DNA of 64,000 nt from assembly GCA_963971225.1 (NCBI GenBank), contig CAXARI010000090.1:79001-143000 (forward strand). The letters run 5' to 3'. The translations under genes and the position numbers were made by a program. Below, in pieces: positions 26,701 through 41,467 of the stretch (the first letter of the stretch is position 1; every line of letters begins with the position of its first letter). The notes under the pieces are model-generated. The model was given only the letters and a program-made list of their open reading frames with translations. It did not search any database and had not been told where the DNA came from. Source of the DNA: Melieria omissa (Eukaryota > Arthropoda > Insecta > Diptera > Ulidiidae).

Positions 26701-29631
26701 GAAGATTGACCCCATTTATGAAAGCTCAAAACTCCAGCTAGGTTTTAAGGTTATTATTTTTTCTATAAACCTAGAATCATCATATTTTACAAGCATTTTA
26801 TCGATTTTGCAGTAGGCAGCCATTTAATGTCACTCTTGCGCATCGATCTGTTCATGATTGCCTAATAGTAATCAAATTATTGATTTAATTTGATAAAGCT
26901 GCAATCTCTAGCTACATTTTAAGGGGTTTTTTATTAACGTAACCCATACCGTTTGGAATCTATAAGCACTTTAGTGGTGAGTGTGTATTTTGTAATAGGC
27001 AGATTTTCAATGTTATCCTTGCGCATCGATATGCTCATTATTCCTGAAGGATAATGAAAAGTTAGGGACCAATATAGAAAGCATAAGACTCTGGCTAAAT
27101 TTTAAGGGGTCAATTATTAATATGCACTTATGCATTTGGTGTTGACAAGCATTTTAGTGGTTGCACCCAAGTAGCAATTTTTTCAAAGTCACCGTTCCAA
27201 ATCGATTTGCTTTCGAACCTTGGGGTATAGAAGGATGATTGATACCATTATAGAAAGCATACGAGTCTAGCTAAATAATAAGGCATAATATTATTAAAAT
27301 CCGTTAACGGGTCGAGATTTAACAGCTATAATTTCGATCATGCTGCCGGTGGGATATTTTTTTATTTACAAAATTATTGAAAGGTGGTCACTCTGGCTTA
27401 ATTTTGACGCCATTTTGATTAAAGTGATTGTGCGTACTTAGGTTCCACAAGCATTTGATTGGTTATATAGATCAGAGGTGCATTCTTTCAATCAGTCGTT
27501 GTTGTGACAGCAACGAAGCAACACGTGTGGGGGCTGCGCGGATTTTTGTTTTGTTTCCTCAAGAAATTCTATGTATGAAAAAAAATTAGATGCTTTTGTT
27601 GTTGTAGTTTTTGTTTTGGCGATTGGTTGGCCTTTCGGCAATGACAAATGGGAACATTATATTTTTTTCACTTATAATTTGAAGGGTCAAGCGAAATGCA
27701 CAATGTGCTTTCAACTAATTCAATTAATTAAATAATTTGTTTGCATTTTTTTGGGCAACTTTAAATGTATTGGTTTTTGCTTTTCCATAAGAAGACTTTG
27801 GGCACCCCTGATATAGATGTATCATGTGGTCGATATCACTTTTCCACAACGAAATTCTCCTGCATTATTTGAGATAGCGAGAAGATTGACCCCATTTATG
27901 AAAGCTCAAAACTCCAGCTAGGTTTTAAGGTTATTATTTTTTCTATAAACCTAGAATCATCATATTTTACAAGCATTTTATCGATTTTGCAGTAGGCAGC
28001 CATTTAATGTCACTCTTGCGCATCGATCTGTTCATGATTGCCTAATAGTAATCAAATTATTGATTTAATTTGATAAAGCTGCAATCTCTAGCTACATTTT
28101 AAGGGGTTTTTTATAAACGTAACCCATACCGTTTGGAATCTATAAGCACTTTAGTGGTGAGTGTGTATTTTGTAATAGGCAGTTTTTCAATGTTATCCTT
28201 GCGCATCGATATGCTCATTATTCCTGAAGGATAATGAAAAGTTAGGAACCAATATAGAAAGCATAAGACTCTGGCTAAATTTTAAGGGGTCAATTATTAA
28301 TATGCACTTATGCATTTGGTGTTGACAAGCATTTTAGTGGTTGCACCCAAGTAGCAATTTTTTCAAAGTCACCGTTCCAAATCGATTTGCTTTCGAACCT
28401 TGGGGTATAGAAGGATGATTGATACCATTATAGAAAGCATACGAGTCTAGCTAAATAATAAGGCATAATATTATTAAAATCCGTTAACGGGTCGAGATTT
28501 AACAGCCATAATTTCGATCATGCTGCCGGTGGGATATTTTTTTATTTACCAAATTATTGAAAGGTGGTCACTCTGGCATAATTTTGACGCCATTTTGATT
28601 AAAGTGATTGTGCGTACTTAGGTTCCACAAGCATTTGATTGGTTATATAGATCAGAGGTGCATTCTTTCAATCAGTCGTTGTTGTGACAGCAACGAAGCA
28701 ACACGTGTGGGGGCTGCGCGGATTTTTGTTTTGTTTCCTCAAGAAATTCTATGTATGAAAAAAAATTAGATGCTTTTGTTGTTGTAGTTTTTGTTTTGGC
28801 GATTGGTTGGCCTTTCGGAAATGACAAATGGGAACATTATATTTTTTTCACTTATAATTTGAAGGGTCAAGCGAAATGCACAATGTGCTTTCAACTAATT
28901 CAATTAATTAAATAATTTGTTTGCATTTTTTTGGGCAACTTTAAATGTATTGGTTTTTGCTTTTCCATAAGAAGACTTTGGGCACCCCTGATATAGATGT
29001 ATCATGTGGTCGATATCACTTTTCCACAACGAAATTCTCCTGCATTATTTGAGATAGCGAGAAGATTGACCCCATTTATGAAAGCTCAAAACTCCAGCTA
29101 GGTTTTAAGGTTATTATTTTTTCTATAAACCTAGAATCATCATATTTTACAAGCATTTTATCGATTTTGCAGTAGGCAGCCATTTAATGTCACTCTTGCG
29201 CATCGATCTGTTCATGATTGCCTAATAGTAATCAAATTATTGATTTAATTTGATAAAGCTGCAATCTCTAGCTACATTTTAAGGGGTTTTTTATTAACGT
29301 AACCCATACCGTTTGGAATCTATAAGCACTTTAGTGGTGAGTGTGTATTTTGTAATAGGCAGTTTTTCAATGTTATCCTTGCGCATCGATATGCTCATTA
29401 TTCCTGAAGGATAATGAAAAGTTAGGGACCAATATAGAAAGCATAAGACTCTGGCTAAATTTTAAGGGGTCAATTATTAATATGCACTTATGCATTTGGT
29501 GTTGACAAGCATTTTAGTGGTTGCACCCAAGTAGCAATTTTTTCAAAGTCACCGTTCCAAATCGATTTGCTTTCGAACCTTGGGGTATAGAAGGATGATT
29601 GATATCATTATAGAAAGCATACGAGTCTAGC
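23714..29631 (+). repeat. Five-monomer higher-order repeat A, copy 1 (units 21-25)
   Basis: This 5,918-bp block (four units of 1,180 and one of 1,198 bp) recurs twice more. Diagnostic alleles by position in the block: slot 1 AGGTTTAAAGG and TTTTAATGGG; slot 2 GACCGCATTT with ATGCGC; slot 3 long form, CTGCGTGG and CAGATTTTCAATG; slot 4 TTATAAACG and TTAGGAACC; slot 5 TTCGGAAATG with the ending GATATCATT. The private state here is TTTTAAGGG in slot 1, where the later copies have TTTGAAGGG. Confidence 0.93.
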
Positions 29632-32600
29632 TAAATAATAAGGCATAATATTATTAAAATCCGTTAACGGGTCGAGATTTAACAGCCATAATTTCGATCA
29701 TGCTGCCGGTGGGATATTTTTTTATTTACCAAATTATTGAAAGGTGGTCACTCTGGCATAATTTTGACGCCATTTTGATTAAAGTGATTGTGCGTACTTA
29801 GGTTCCACAAGCATTTGATTGGTTATATAGATCAGAGGTGCATTCTTTCAATCAGTCGTTGTTGTGACAGCAACGAAGCAACACGTGTGGGGGCTGCGCG
29901 GATTTTTGTTTTGTTTCCTCAAGAAATTCTATGTATGAAAAAAAATTAGATGCTTTTGTTGTTGTAGTTTTTGTTTTGGCGATTGGTTGGCCTTTCGGCA
30001 ATGACAAATGGGAACATTATATTTTTTTCACTTATAATTTGAAGGGTCAAGCGAAATGCACAATGTGCTTTCAACTAATTCAATTAATTAAATAATTTGT
30101 TTGCATTTTTTTGGGCAACTTTAAATGTATTGGTTTTTGCTTTTCCATAAGAAGACTTTGGGCACCCCTGATATAGATGTATCATGTGGTCGATATCACT
30201 TTTCCACAACGAAATTCTCCTGCATTATTTGAGATAGCGAGAAGATTGACCCCATTTATGAAAGCTCAAAACTCCAGCTAGGTTTAAAGGTTATTATTTT
30301 TTCTATAAACCTAGAATCATCATATTTTACAAGCATTTTATCGATTTTGCAGTAGGCAGCCATTTAATGTCACTCTTGCGCATCGATCTGTTCATGATTG
30401 CCTAATAGTAATCAAATTATTGATTTAATTTGATAAAGCTGCAATCTCTAGCTACATTTTAATGGGTTTTTTATTAACGTAACCCATACCGTTTGGAATC
30501 TATAAGCACTTTAGTGGTGAGTGTGTATTTTGTAATAGGCAGTTTTTCAATGTTATCCTTGCGCATCGATATGCTCATTATTCCTGAAGGATAATGAAAA
30601 GTTAGGGACCAATATAGAAAGCATAAGACTCTGGCTAAATTTTAAGGGGTCAATTATTAATATGCACTTATGCATTTGGTGTTGACAAGCATTTTAGTGG
30701 TTGCACCCAAGTAGCAATTTTTTCAAAGTCACCGTTCCAAATCGATTTGCTTTCGAACCTTGGGGTATAGAAGGATGATTGATACCATTATAGAAAGCAT
30801 ACGAGTCTAGCTAAATAATAAGGCATAATATTATTAAAATCCGTTAACGGGTCGAGATTTAACAGCCATAATTTCGATCATGCTGCCGGTGGGATATTTT
30901 TTTATTTACCAAATTATTGAAAGGTGGTCACTCTGGCTTAATTTTGACGCCATTTTGATTAAAGTGATTGTGCGTACTTAGGTTCCACAAGCATTTGATT
31001 GGTTATATAGATCAGAGGTGCATTCTTTCAATCAGTCGTTGTTGTGACAGCAACGAAGCAACACGTGTGGGGGCTGCGCGGATTTTTGTTTTGTTTCCTC
31101 AAGAAATTCTATGTATGAAAAAAAATTAGATGCTTTTGTTGTTGTAGTTTTTGTTTTGGCGATTGGTTGGCCTTTCGGCAATGACAAATGGGAACATTAT
31201 ATTTTTTTCACTTATAATTTGAAGGGTCAAGCGAAATGCACAATGCGCTTTCAACTAATTCAATTAATTAAATAATTTGTTTGCATTTTTTTGGGCAACT
31301 TTAAATGTATTGGTTTTTGCTTTTCCATAAGAAGACTTTGGGCACCCCTGATATAGATGTATCATGTGGTCGATATCACTTTTCCACAACGAAATTCTCC
31401 TGCATTATTTGAGATAGCGAGAAGATTGACCGCATTTATGAAAGCTCAAAACTCCAGCTAGGTTTTAAGGTTATTATTTTTTCTATAAACCTAGAATCAT
31501 CATATTTTACAAGCATTTTATCGATTTTGCAGTAGGCAGCCATTTAATGTCACTCTTGCGCATCGATCTGTTCATGATTGCCTAATAGTAATCAAATTAT
31601 TGATTTAATTTGATAAAGCTGCAATCTCTAGCTACATTTTAAGGGGTTTTTTATTAACGTAACCCATACCGTTTGGAATCTATAAGCACTTTAGTGGTGA
31701 GTGTGTATTTTGTAATAGGCAGTTTTTCAATGTTATCCTTGCGCATCGATATGCTCATTATTCCTGAAGGATAATGAAAAGTTAGGGACCAATATAGAAA
31801 GCATAAGACTCTGGCTAAATTTTAAGGGGTCAATTATTAATATGCACTTATGCATTTGGTGTTGACAAGCATTTTAGTGGTTGCACCCAAGTAGCAATTT
31901 TTTCAAAGTCACCGTTCCAAATCGATTTGCTTTCGAACCTTGGGGTATAGAAGGATGATTGATACCATTATAGAAAGCATACGAGTCTAGCTAAATAATA
32001 AGGCATAATATTATTAAAATCCGTTAACGGGTCGAGATTTAACAGCTATAATTTCGATCATGCTGCCGGTGGGATATTTTTTTATTTACAAAATTATTGA
32101 AAGGTGGTCACTCTGGCTTAATTTTGACGCCATTTTGATTAAAGTGATTGTGCGTACTTAGGTTCCACAAGCATTTGATTGGTTATATAGATCAGAGGTG
32201 CATTCTTTCAATCAGTCGTTGTTGTGACAGCAACGAAGCAACACGTGTGGGGGCTGCGTGGATTTTTGTTTTGTTTCCTCAAGAAATTCTATGTATGAAA
32301 AAAAATTAGATGCTTTTGTTGTTGTAGTTTTTGTTTTGGCGATTGGTTGGCCTTTCGGCAATGACAAATGGGAACATTATATTTTTTTCACTTATAATTT
32401 GAAGGGTCAAGCGAAATGCAGAATGTGCTTTCAACTAATTCAATTAATTATTTAATTATTTATTATTATTTAATTTGTTTGCATTTTTTTGGGCAACTTT
32501 AAATGTATTGGTTTTTGCTTTTCCATAAGAAGACTTTGGGCACCCCTGATATAGATGTATCATGTGGTCGATATCACTTTTCCACAACGAAATTCTCCTG

Positions 32601-35549
32601 CATTATTTGAGATAGCGAGAAGATTGACCCCATTTATGAAAGCTCAAAACTCCAGCTAGGTTTTAAGGTTATTATTTTTTCTATAAACCTAGAATCATCA
32701 TATTTTACAAGCATTTTATCGATTTTGCAGTAGGCAGCCATTTAATGTCACTCTTGCGCATCGATCTGTTCATGATTGCCTAATAGTAATCAAATTATTG
32801 ATTTAATTTGATAAAGCTGCAATCTCTAGCTACATTTTAAGGGGTTTTTTATTAACGTAACCCATACCGTTTGGAATCTATAAGCACTTTAGTGGTGAGT
32901 GTGTATTTTGTAATAGGCAGATTTTCAATGTTATCCTTGCGCATCGATATGCTCATTATTCCTGAAGGATAATGAAAAGTTAGGGACCAATATAGAAAGC
33001 ATAAGACTCTGGCTAAATTTTAAGGGGTCAATTATTAATATGCACTTATGCATTTGGTGTTGACAAGCATTTTAGTGGTTGCACCCAAGTAGCAATTTTT
33101 TCAAAGTCACCGTTCCAAATCGATTTGCTTTCGAACCTTGGGGTATAGAAGGATGATTGATACCATTATAGAAAGCATACGAGTCTAGCTAAATAATAAG
33201 GCATAATATTATTAAAATCCGTTAACGGGTCGAGATTTAACAGCTATAATTTCGATCATGCTGCCGGTGGGATATTTTTTTATTTACAAAATTATTGAAA
33301 GGTGGTCACTCTGGCTTAATTTTGACGCCATTTTGATTAAAGTGATTGTGCGTACTTAGGTTCCACAAGCATTTGATTGGTTATATAGATCAGAGGTGCA
33401 TTCTTTCAATCAGTCGTTGTTGTGACAGCAACGAAGCAACACGTGTGGGGGCTGCGCGGATTTTTGTTTTGTTTCCTCAAGAAATTCTATGTATGAAAAA
33501 AAATTAGATGCTTTTGTTGTTGTAGTTTTTGTTTTGGCGATTGGTTGGCCTTTCGGCAATGACAAATGGGAACATTATATTTTTTTCACTTATAATTTGA
33601 AGGGTCAAGCGAAATGCACAATGTGCTTTCAACTAATTCAATTAATTAAATAATTTGTTTGCATTTTTTTGGGCAACTTTAAATGTATTGGTTTTTGCTT
33701 TTCCATAAGAAGACTTTGGGCACCCCTGATATAGATGTATCATGTGGTCGATATCACTTTTCCACAACGAAATTCTCCTGCATTATTTGAGATAGCGAGA
33801 AGATTGACCCCATTTATGAAAGCTCAAAACTCCAGCTAGGTTTTAAGGTTATTATTTTTTCTATAAACCTAGAATCATCATATTTTACAAGCATTTTATC
33901 GATTTTGCAGTAGGCAGCCATTTAATGTCACTCTTGCGCATCGATCTGTTCATGATTGCCTAATAGTAATCAAATTATTGATTTAATTTGATAAAGCTGC
34001 AATCTCTAGCTACATTTTAAGGGGTTTTTTATAAACGTAACCCATACCGTTTGGAATCTATAAGCACTTTAGTGGTGAGTGTGTATTTTGTAATAGGCAG
34101 TTTTTCAATGTTATCCTTGCGCATCGATATGCTCATTATTCCTGAAGGATAATGAAAAGTTAGGAACCAATATAGAAAGCATAAGACTCTGGCTAAATTT
34201 TAAGGGGTCAATTATTAATATGCACTTATGCATTTGGTGTTGACAAGCATTTTAGTGGTTGCACCCAAGTAGCAATTTTTTCAAAGTCACCGTTCCAAAT
34301 CGATTTGCTTTCGAACCTTGGGGTATAGAAGGATGATTGATACCATTATAGAAAGCATACGAGTCTAGCTAAATAATAAGGCATAATATTATTAAAATCC
34401 GTTAACGGGTCGAGATTTAACAGCCATAATTTCGATCATGCTGCCGGTGGGATATTTTTTTATTTACCAAATTATTGAAAGGTGGTCACTCTGGCATAAT
34501 TTTGACGCCATTTTGATTAAAGTGATTGTGCGTACTTAGGTTCCACAAGCATTTGATTGGTTATATAGATCAGAGGTGCATTCTTTCAATCAGTCGTTGT
34601 TGTGACAGCAACGAAGCAACACGTGTGGGGGCTGCGCGGATTTTTGTTTTGTTTCCTCAAGAAATTCTATGTATGAAAAAAAATTAGATGCTTTTGTTGT
34701 TGTAGTTTTTGTTTTGGCGATTGGTTGGCCTTTCGGAAATGACAAATGGGAACATTATATTTTTTTCACTTATAATTTGAAGGGTCAAGCGAAATGCACA
34801 ATGTGCTTTCAACTAATTCAATTAATTAAATAATTTGTTTGCATTTTTTTGGGCAACTTTAAATGTATTGGTTTTTGCTTTTCCATAAGAAGACTTTGGG
34901 CACCCCTGATATAGATGTATCATGTGGTCGATATCACTTTTCCACAACGAAATTCTCCTGCATTATTTGAGATAGCGAGAAGATTGACCCCATTTATGAA
35001 AGCTCAAAACTCCAGCTAGGTTTTAAGGTTATTATTTTTTCTATAAACCTAGAATCATCATATTTTACAAGCATTTTATCGATTTTGCAGTAGGCAGCCA
35101 TTTAATGTCACTCTTGCGCATCGATCTGTTCATGATTGCCTAATAGTAATCAAATTATTGATTTAATTTGATAAAGCTGCAATCTCTAGCTACATTTTAA
35201 GGGGTTTTTTATTAACGTAACCCATACCGTTTGGAATCTATAAGCACTTTAGTGGTGAGTGTGTATTTTGTAATAGGCAGTTTTTCAATGTTATCCTTGC
35301 GCATCGATATGCTCATTATTCCTGAAGGATAATGAAAAGTTAGGGACCAATATAGAAAGCATAAGACTCTGGCTAAATTTTAAGGGGTCAATTATTAATA
35401 TGCACTTATGCATTTGGTGTTGACAAGCATTTTAGTGGTTGCACCCAAGTAGCAATTTTTTCAAAGTCACCGTTCCAAATCGATTTGCTTTCGAACCTTG
35501 GGGTATAGAAGGATGATTGATATCATTATAGAAAGCATACGAGTCTAGC
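29632..35549 (+). repeat. Five-monomer higher-order repeat A, copy 2 (units 26-30)
   Basis: This 5,918-bp block repeats all diagnostic alleles of copy 1 in the same slots: AGGTTTAAAGG and TTTTAATGGG in unit 26, GACCGCATTT in unit 27, CTGCGTGG, CAGAATGTGC and CAGATTTTC in unit 28, TTATAAACG and TTAGGAACC in unit 29, and TTCGGAAATG and GATATCATT in unit 30. It differs from copy 1 at very few sites that I could see. Confidence 0.93.
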
Positions 35550-38500
35550 TAAATAATAAGGCATAATATTATTAAAATCCGTTAACGGGTCGAGATTTAA
35601 CAGCCATAATTTCGATCATGCTGCCGGTGGGATATTTTTTTATTTACCAAATTATTGAAAGGTGGTCACTCTGGCATAATTTTGACGCCATTTTGATTAA
35701 AGTGATTGTGCGTACTTAGGTTCCACAAGCATTTGATTGGTTATATAGATCAGAGGTGCATTCTTTCAATCAGTCGTTGTTGTGACAGCAACGAAGCAAC
35801 ACGTGTGGGGGCTGCGCGGATTTTTGTTTTGTTTCCTCAAGAAATTCTATGTATGAAAAAAAATTAGATGCTTTTGTTGTTGTAGTTTTTGTTTTGGCGA
35901 TTGGTTGGCCTTTCGGCAATGACAAATGGGAACATTATATTTTTTTCACTTATAATTTGAAGGGTCAAGCGAAATGCACAATGTGCTTTCAACTAATTCA
36001 ATTAATTAAATAATTTGTTTGCATTTTTTTGGGCAACTTTAAATGTATTGGTTTTTGCTTTTCCATAAGAAGACTTTGGGCACCCCTGATATAGATGTAT
36101 CATGTGGTCGATATCACTTTTCCACAACGAAATTCTCCTGCATTATTTGAGATAGCGAGAAGATTGACCCCATTTATGAAAGCTCAAAACTCCAGCTAGG
36201 TTTTAAGGTTATTATTTTTTCTATAAACCTAGAATCATCATATTTTACAAGCATTTTATCGATTTTGCAGTAGGCAGCCATTTAATGTCACTCTTGCGCA
36301 TCGATCTGTTCATGATTGCCTAATAGTAATCAAATTATTGATTTAATTTGATAAAGCTGCAATCTCTAGCTACATTTTAAGGGGTTTTTTATTAACGTAA
36401 CCCATACCGTTTGGAATCTATAAGCACTTTAGTGGTGAGTGTGTATTTTGTAATAGGCAGTTTTTCAATGTTATCCTTGCGCATCGATATGCTCATTATT
36501 CCTGAAGGATAATGAAAAGTTAGGGACCAATATAGAAAGCATAAGACTCTGGCTAAATTTTAAGGGGTCAATTATTAATATGCACTTATGCATTTGGTGT
36601 TGACAAGCATTTTAGTGGTTGCACCCAAGTAGCAATTTTTTCAAAGTCACCGTTCCAAATCGATTTGCTTTCGAACCTTGGGGTATAGAAGGATGATTGA
36701 TACCATTATAGAAAGCATACGAGTCTAGCTAAATAATAAGGCATAATATTATTAAAATCCGTTAACGGGTCGAGATTTAACAGCCATAATTTCGATCATG
36801 CTGCCGGTGGGATATTTTTTTATTTACCAAATTATTGAAAGGTGGTCACTCTGGCTTAATTTTGACGCCATTTTGATTAAAGTGATTGTGCGTACTTAGG
36901 TTCCACAAGCATTTGATTGGTTATATAGATCAGAGGTGCATTCTTTCAATCAGTCGTTGTTGTGACAGCAACGAAGCAACACGTGTGGGGGCTGCGCGGA
37001 TTTTTGTTTTGTTTCCTCAAGAAATTCTATGTATGAAAAAAAATTAGATGCTTTTGTTGTTGTAGTTTTTGTTTTGGCGATTGGTTGGCCTTTCGGCAAT
37101 GACAAATGGGAACATTATATTTTTTTCACTTATAATTTGAAGGGTCAAGCGAAATGCACAATGCGCTTTCAACTAATTCAATTAATTAAATAATTTGTTT
37201 GCATTTTTTTGGGCAACTTTAAATGTATTGGTTTTTGCTTTTCCATAAGAAGACTTTGGGCACCCCTGATATAGATGTATCATGTGGTCGATATCACTTT
37301 TCCACAACGAAATTCTCCTGCATTATTTGAGATAGCGAGAAGATTGACCGCATTTATGAAAGCTCAAAACTCCAGCTAGGTTTTAAGGTTATTATTTTTT
37401 CTATAAACCTAGAATCATCATATTTTACAAGCATTTTATCGATTTTGCAGTAGGCAGCCATTTAATGTCACTCTTGCGCATCGATCTGTTCATGATTGCC
37501 TAATAGTAATCAAATTATTGATTTAATTTGATAAAGCTGCAATCTCTAGCTACATTTTAAGGGGTTTTTTATTAACGTAACCCATACCGTTTGGAATCTA
37601 TAAGCACTTTAGTGGTGAGTGTGTATTTTGTAATAGGCAGTTTTTCAATGTTATCCTTGCGCATCGATATGCTCATTATTCCTGAAGGATAATGAAAAGT
37701 TAGGGACCAATATAGAAAGCATAAGACTCTGGCTAAATTTTAAGGGGTCAATTATTAATATGCACTTATGCATTTGGTGTTGACAAGCATTTTAGTGGTT
37801 GCACCCAAGTAGCAATTTTTTCAAAGTCACCGTTCCAAATCGATTTGCTTTCGAACCTTGGGGTATAGAAGGATGATTGATACCATTATAGAAAGCATAC
37901 GAGTCTAGCTAAATAATAAGGCATAATATTATTAAAATCCGTTAACGGGTCGAGATTTAACAGCTATAATTTCGATCATGCTGCCGGTGGGATATTTTTT
38001 TATTTACAAAATTATTGAAAGGTGGTCACTCTGGCTTAATTTTGACGCCATTTTGATTAAAGTGATTGTGCGTACTTAGGTTCCACAAGCATTTGATTGG
38101 TTATATAGATCAGAGGTGCATTCTTTCAATCAGTCGTTGTTGTGACAGCAACGAAGCAACACGTGTGGGGGCTGCGTGGATTTTTGTTTTGTTTCCTCAA
38201 GAAATTCTATGTATGAAAAAAAATTAGATGCTTTTGTTGTTGTAGTTTTTGTTTTGGCGATTGGTTGGCCTTTCGGCAATGACAAATGGGAACATTATAT
38301 TTTTTTCACTTATAATTTGAAGGGTCAAGCGAAATGCACAATGTGCTTTCAACTAATTCAATTAATTATTTAATTATTTATTATTATTTAATTTGTTTGC
38401 ATTTTTTTGGGCAACTTTAAATGTATTGGTTTTTGCTTTTCCATAAGAAGACTTTGGGCACCCCTGATATAGATGTATCATGTGGTCGATATCACTTTTC

Positions 38501-41467
38501 CACAACGAAATTCTCCTGCATTATTTGAGATAGCGAGAAGATTGACCCCATTTATGAAAGCTCAAAACTCCAGCTAGGTTTTAAGGTTATTATTTTTTCT
38601 ATAAACCTAGAATCATCATATTTTACAAGCATTTTATCGATTTTGCAGTAGGCAGCCATTTAATGTCACTCTTGCGCATCGATCTGTTCATGATTGCCTA
38701 ATAGTAATCAAATTATTGATTTAATTTGATAAAGCTGCAATCTCTAGCTACATTTTAAGGGGTTTTTTATTAACGTAACCCATACCGTTTGGAATCTATA
38801 AGCACTTTAGTGGTGAGTGTGTATTTTGTAATAGGCAGATTTTCAATGTTATCCTTGCGCATCGATATGCTCATTATTCCTGAAGGATAATGAAAAGTTA
38901 GGGACCAATATAGAAAGCATAAGACTCTGGCTAAATTTTAAGGGGTCAATTATTAATATGCACTTATGCATTTGGTGTTGACAAGCATTTTAGTGGTTGC
39001 ACCCAAGTAGCAATTTTTTCAAAGTCACCGTTCCAAATCGATTTGCTTTCGAACCTTGGGGTATAGAAGGATGATTGATACCATTATAGAAAGCATACGA
39101 GTCTAGCTAAATAATAAGGCATAATATTATTAAAATCCGTTAACGGGTCGAGATTTAACAGCTATAATTTCGATCATGCTGCCGGTGGGATATTTTTTTA
39201 TTTACAAAATTATTGAAAGGTGGTCACTCTGGCTTAATTTTGACGCCATTTTGATTAAAGTGATTGTGCGTACTTAGGTTCCACAAGCATTTGATTGGTT
39301 ATATAGATCAGAGGTGCATTCTTTCAATCAGTCGTTGTTGTGACAGCAACGAAGCAACACGTGTGGGGGCTGCGCGGATTTTTGTTTTGTTTCCTCAAGA
39401 AATTCTATGTATGAAAAAAAATTAGATGCTTTTGTTGTTGTAGTTTTTGTTTTGGCGATTGGTTGGCCTTTCGGCAATGACAAATGGGAACATTATATTT
39501 TTTTCACTTATAATTTGAAGGGTCAAGCGAAATGCACAATGTGCTTTCAACTAATTCAATTAATTAAATAATTTGTTTGCATTTTTTTGGGCAACTTTAA
39601 ATGTATTGGTTTTTGCTTTTCCATAAGAAGACTTTGGGCACCCCTGATATAGATGTATCATGTGGTCGATATCACTTTTCCACAACGAAATTCTCCTGCA
39701 TTATTTGAGATAGCGAGAAGATTGACCCCATTTATGAAAGCTCAAAACTCCAGCTAGGTTTTAAGGTTATTATTTTTTCTATAAACCTAGAATCATCATA
39801 TTTTACAAGCATTTTATCGATTTTGCAGTAGGCAGCCATTTAATGTCACTCTTGCGCATCGATCTGTTCATGATTGCCTAATAGTAATCAAATTATTGAT
39901 TTAATTTGATAAAGCTGCAATCTCTAGCTACATTTTAAGGGGTTTTTTATAAACGTAACCCATACCGTTTGGAATCTATAAGCACTTTAGTGGTGAGTGT
40001 GTATTTTGTAATAGGCAGTTTTTCAATGTTATCCTTGCGCATCGATATGCTCATTATTCCTGAAGGATAATGAAAAGTTAGGAACCAATATAGAAAGCAT
40101 AAGACTCTGGCTAAATTTTAAGGGGTCAATTATTAATATGCACTTATGCATTTGGTGTTGACAAGCATTTTAGTGGTTGCACCCAAGTAGCAATTTTTTC
40201 AAAGTCACCGTTCCAAATCGATTTGCTTTCGAACCTTGGGGTATAGAAGGATGATTGATACCATTATAGAAAGCATACGAGTCTAGCTAAATAATAAGGC
40301 ATAATATTATTAAAATCCGTTAACGGGTCGAGATTTAACAGCCATAATTTCGATCATGCTGCCGGTGGGATATTTTTTTATTTACCAAATTATTGAAAGG
40401 TGGTCACTCTGGCATAATTTTGACGCCATTTTGATTAAAGTGATTGTGCGTACTTAGGTTCCACAAGCATTTGATTGGTTATATAGATCAGAGGTGCATT
40501 CTTTCAATCAGTCGTTGTTGTGACAGCAACGAAGCAACACGTGTGGGGGCTGCGCGGATTTTTGTTTTGTTTCCTCAAGAAATTCTATGTATGAAAAAAA
40601 ATTAGATGCTTTTGTTGTTGTAGTTTTTGTTTTGGCGATTGGTTGGCCTTTCGGAAATGACAAATGGGAACATTATATTTTTTTCACTTATAATTTGAAG
40701 GGTCAAGCGAAATGCACAATGCGCTTTCAACTAATTCAATTAATTAAATAATTTGTTTGCATTTTTTTGGGCAACTTTAAATGTATTGGTTTTTGCTTTT
40801 CCATAAGAAGACTTTGGGCACCCCTGATATAGATGTATCATGTGGTCGATATCACTTTTCCACAACGAAATTCTCCTGCATTATTTGAGATAGCGAGAAG
40901 ATTGACCCCATTTATGAAAGCTCAAAACTCCAGCTAGGTTTTAAGGTTATTATTTTTTCTATAAACCTAGAATCATCATATTTTACAAGCATTTTATCGA
41001 TTTTGCAGTAGGCAGCCATTTAATGTCACCCTTGCGCATCGATCTGTTCATGATTGCCTAATAGTAATCAAATTATTGATTTAATTTGATAAAGCTGCAA
41101 TCTCTAGCTACATTTTAAGGGGTTTTTTATTAACGTAACCCATACCGTTTGGAATCTATAAGCACTTTAGTGGTGAGTGTGTATTTTGTAATAGGCAGTT
41201 TTTCAATGTTATCCTTGCGCATCGATATGCTCATTATTCCTGAAGGATAATGAAAAGTTAGGGACCAATATAGAAAGCATAAGACTCTGGCTAAATTTTA
41301 AGGGGTCAATTATTAATATGCACTTATGCATTTGGTGTTGACAAGCATTTTAGTGGTTGCACCCAAGTAGCAATTTTTTCAAAGTCACCGTTCCAAATCG
41401 ATTTGCTTTCGAACCTTGGGGTATAGAAGGATGATTGATACCATTATAGAAAGCATACGAGTCTAGC
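35550..41467 (+). repeat. Five-monomer higher-order repeat A, copy 3 (units 31-35)
   Basis: This third 5,918-bp block keeps the slot 2, 3 and 4 markers and TTCGGAAATG in slot 5. It lacks the two slot 1 markers, has CACAATG rather than CAGAATG in slot 3, and in unit 35 carries ATGCGC, GTCACCCTTG and GATACCATT. The match to the other copies therefore appears to stop between about 40657 and 40722, which places a likely exchange breakpoint in unit 35. Confidence 0.9.
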
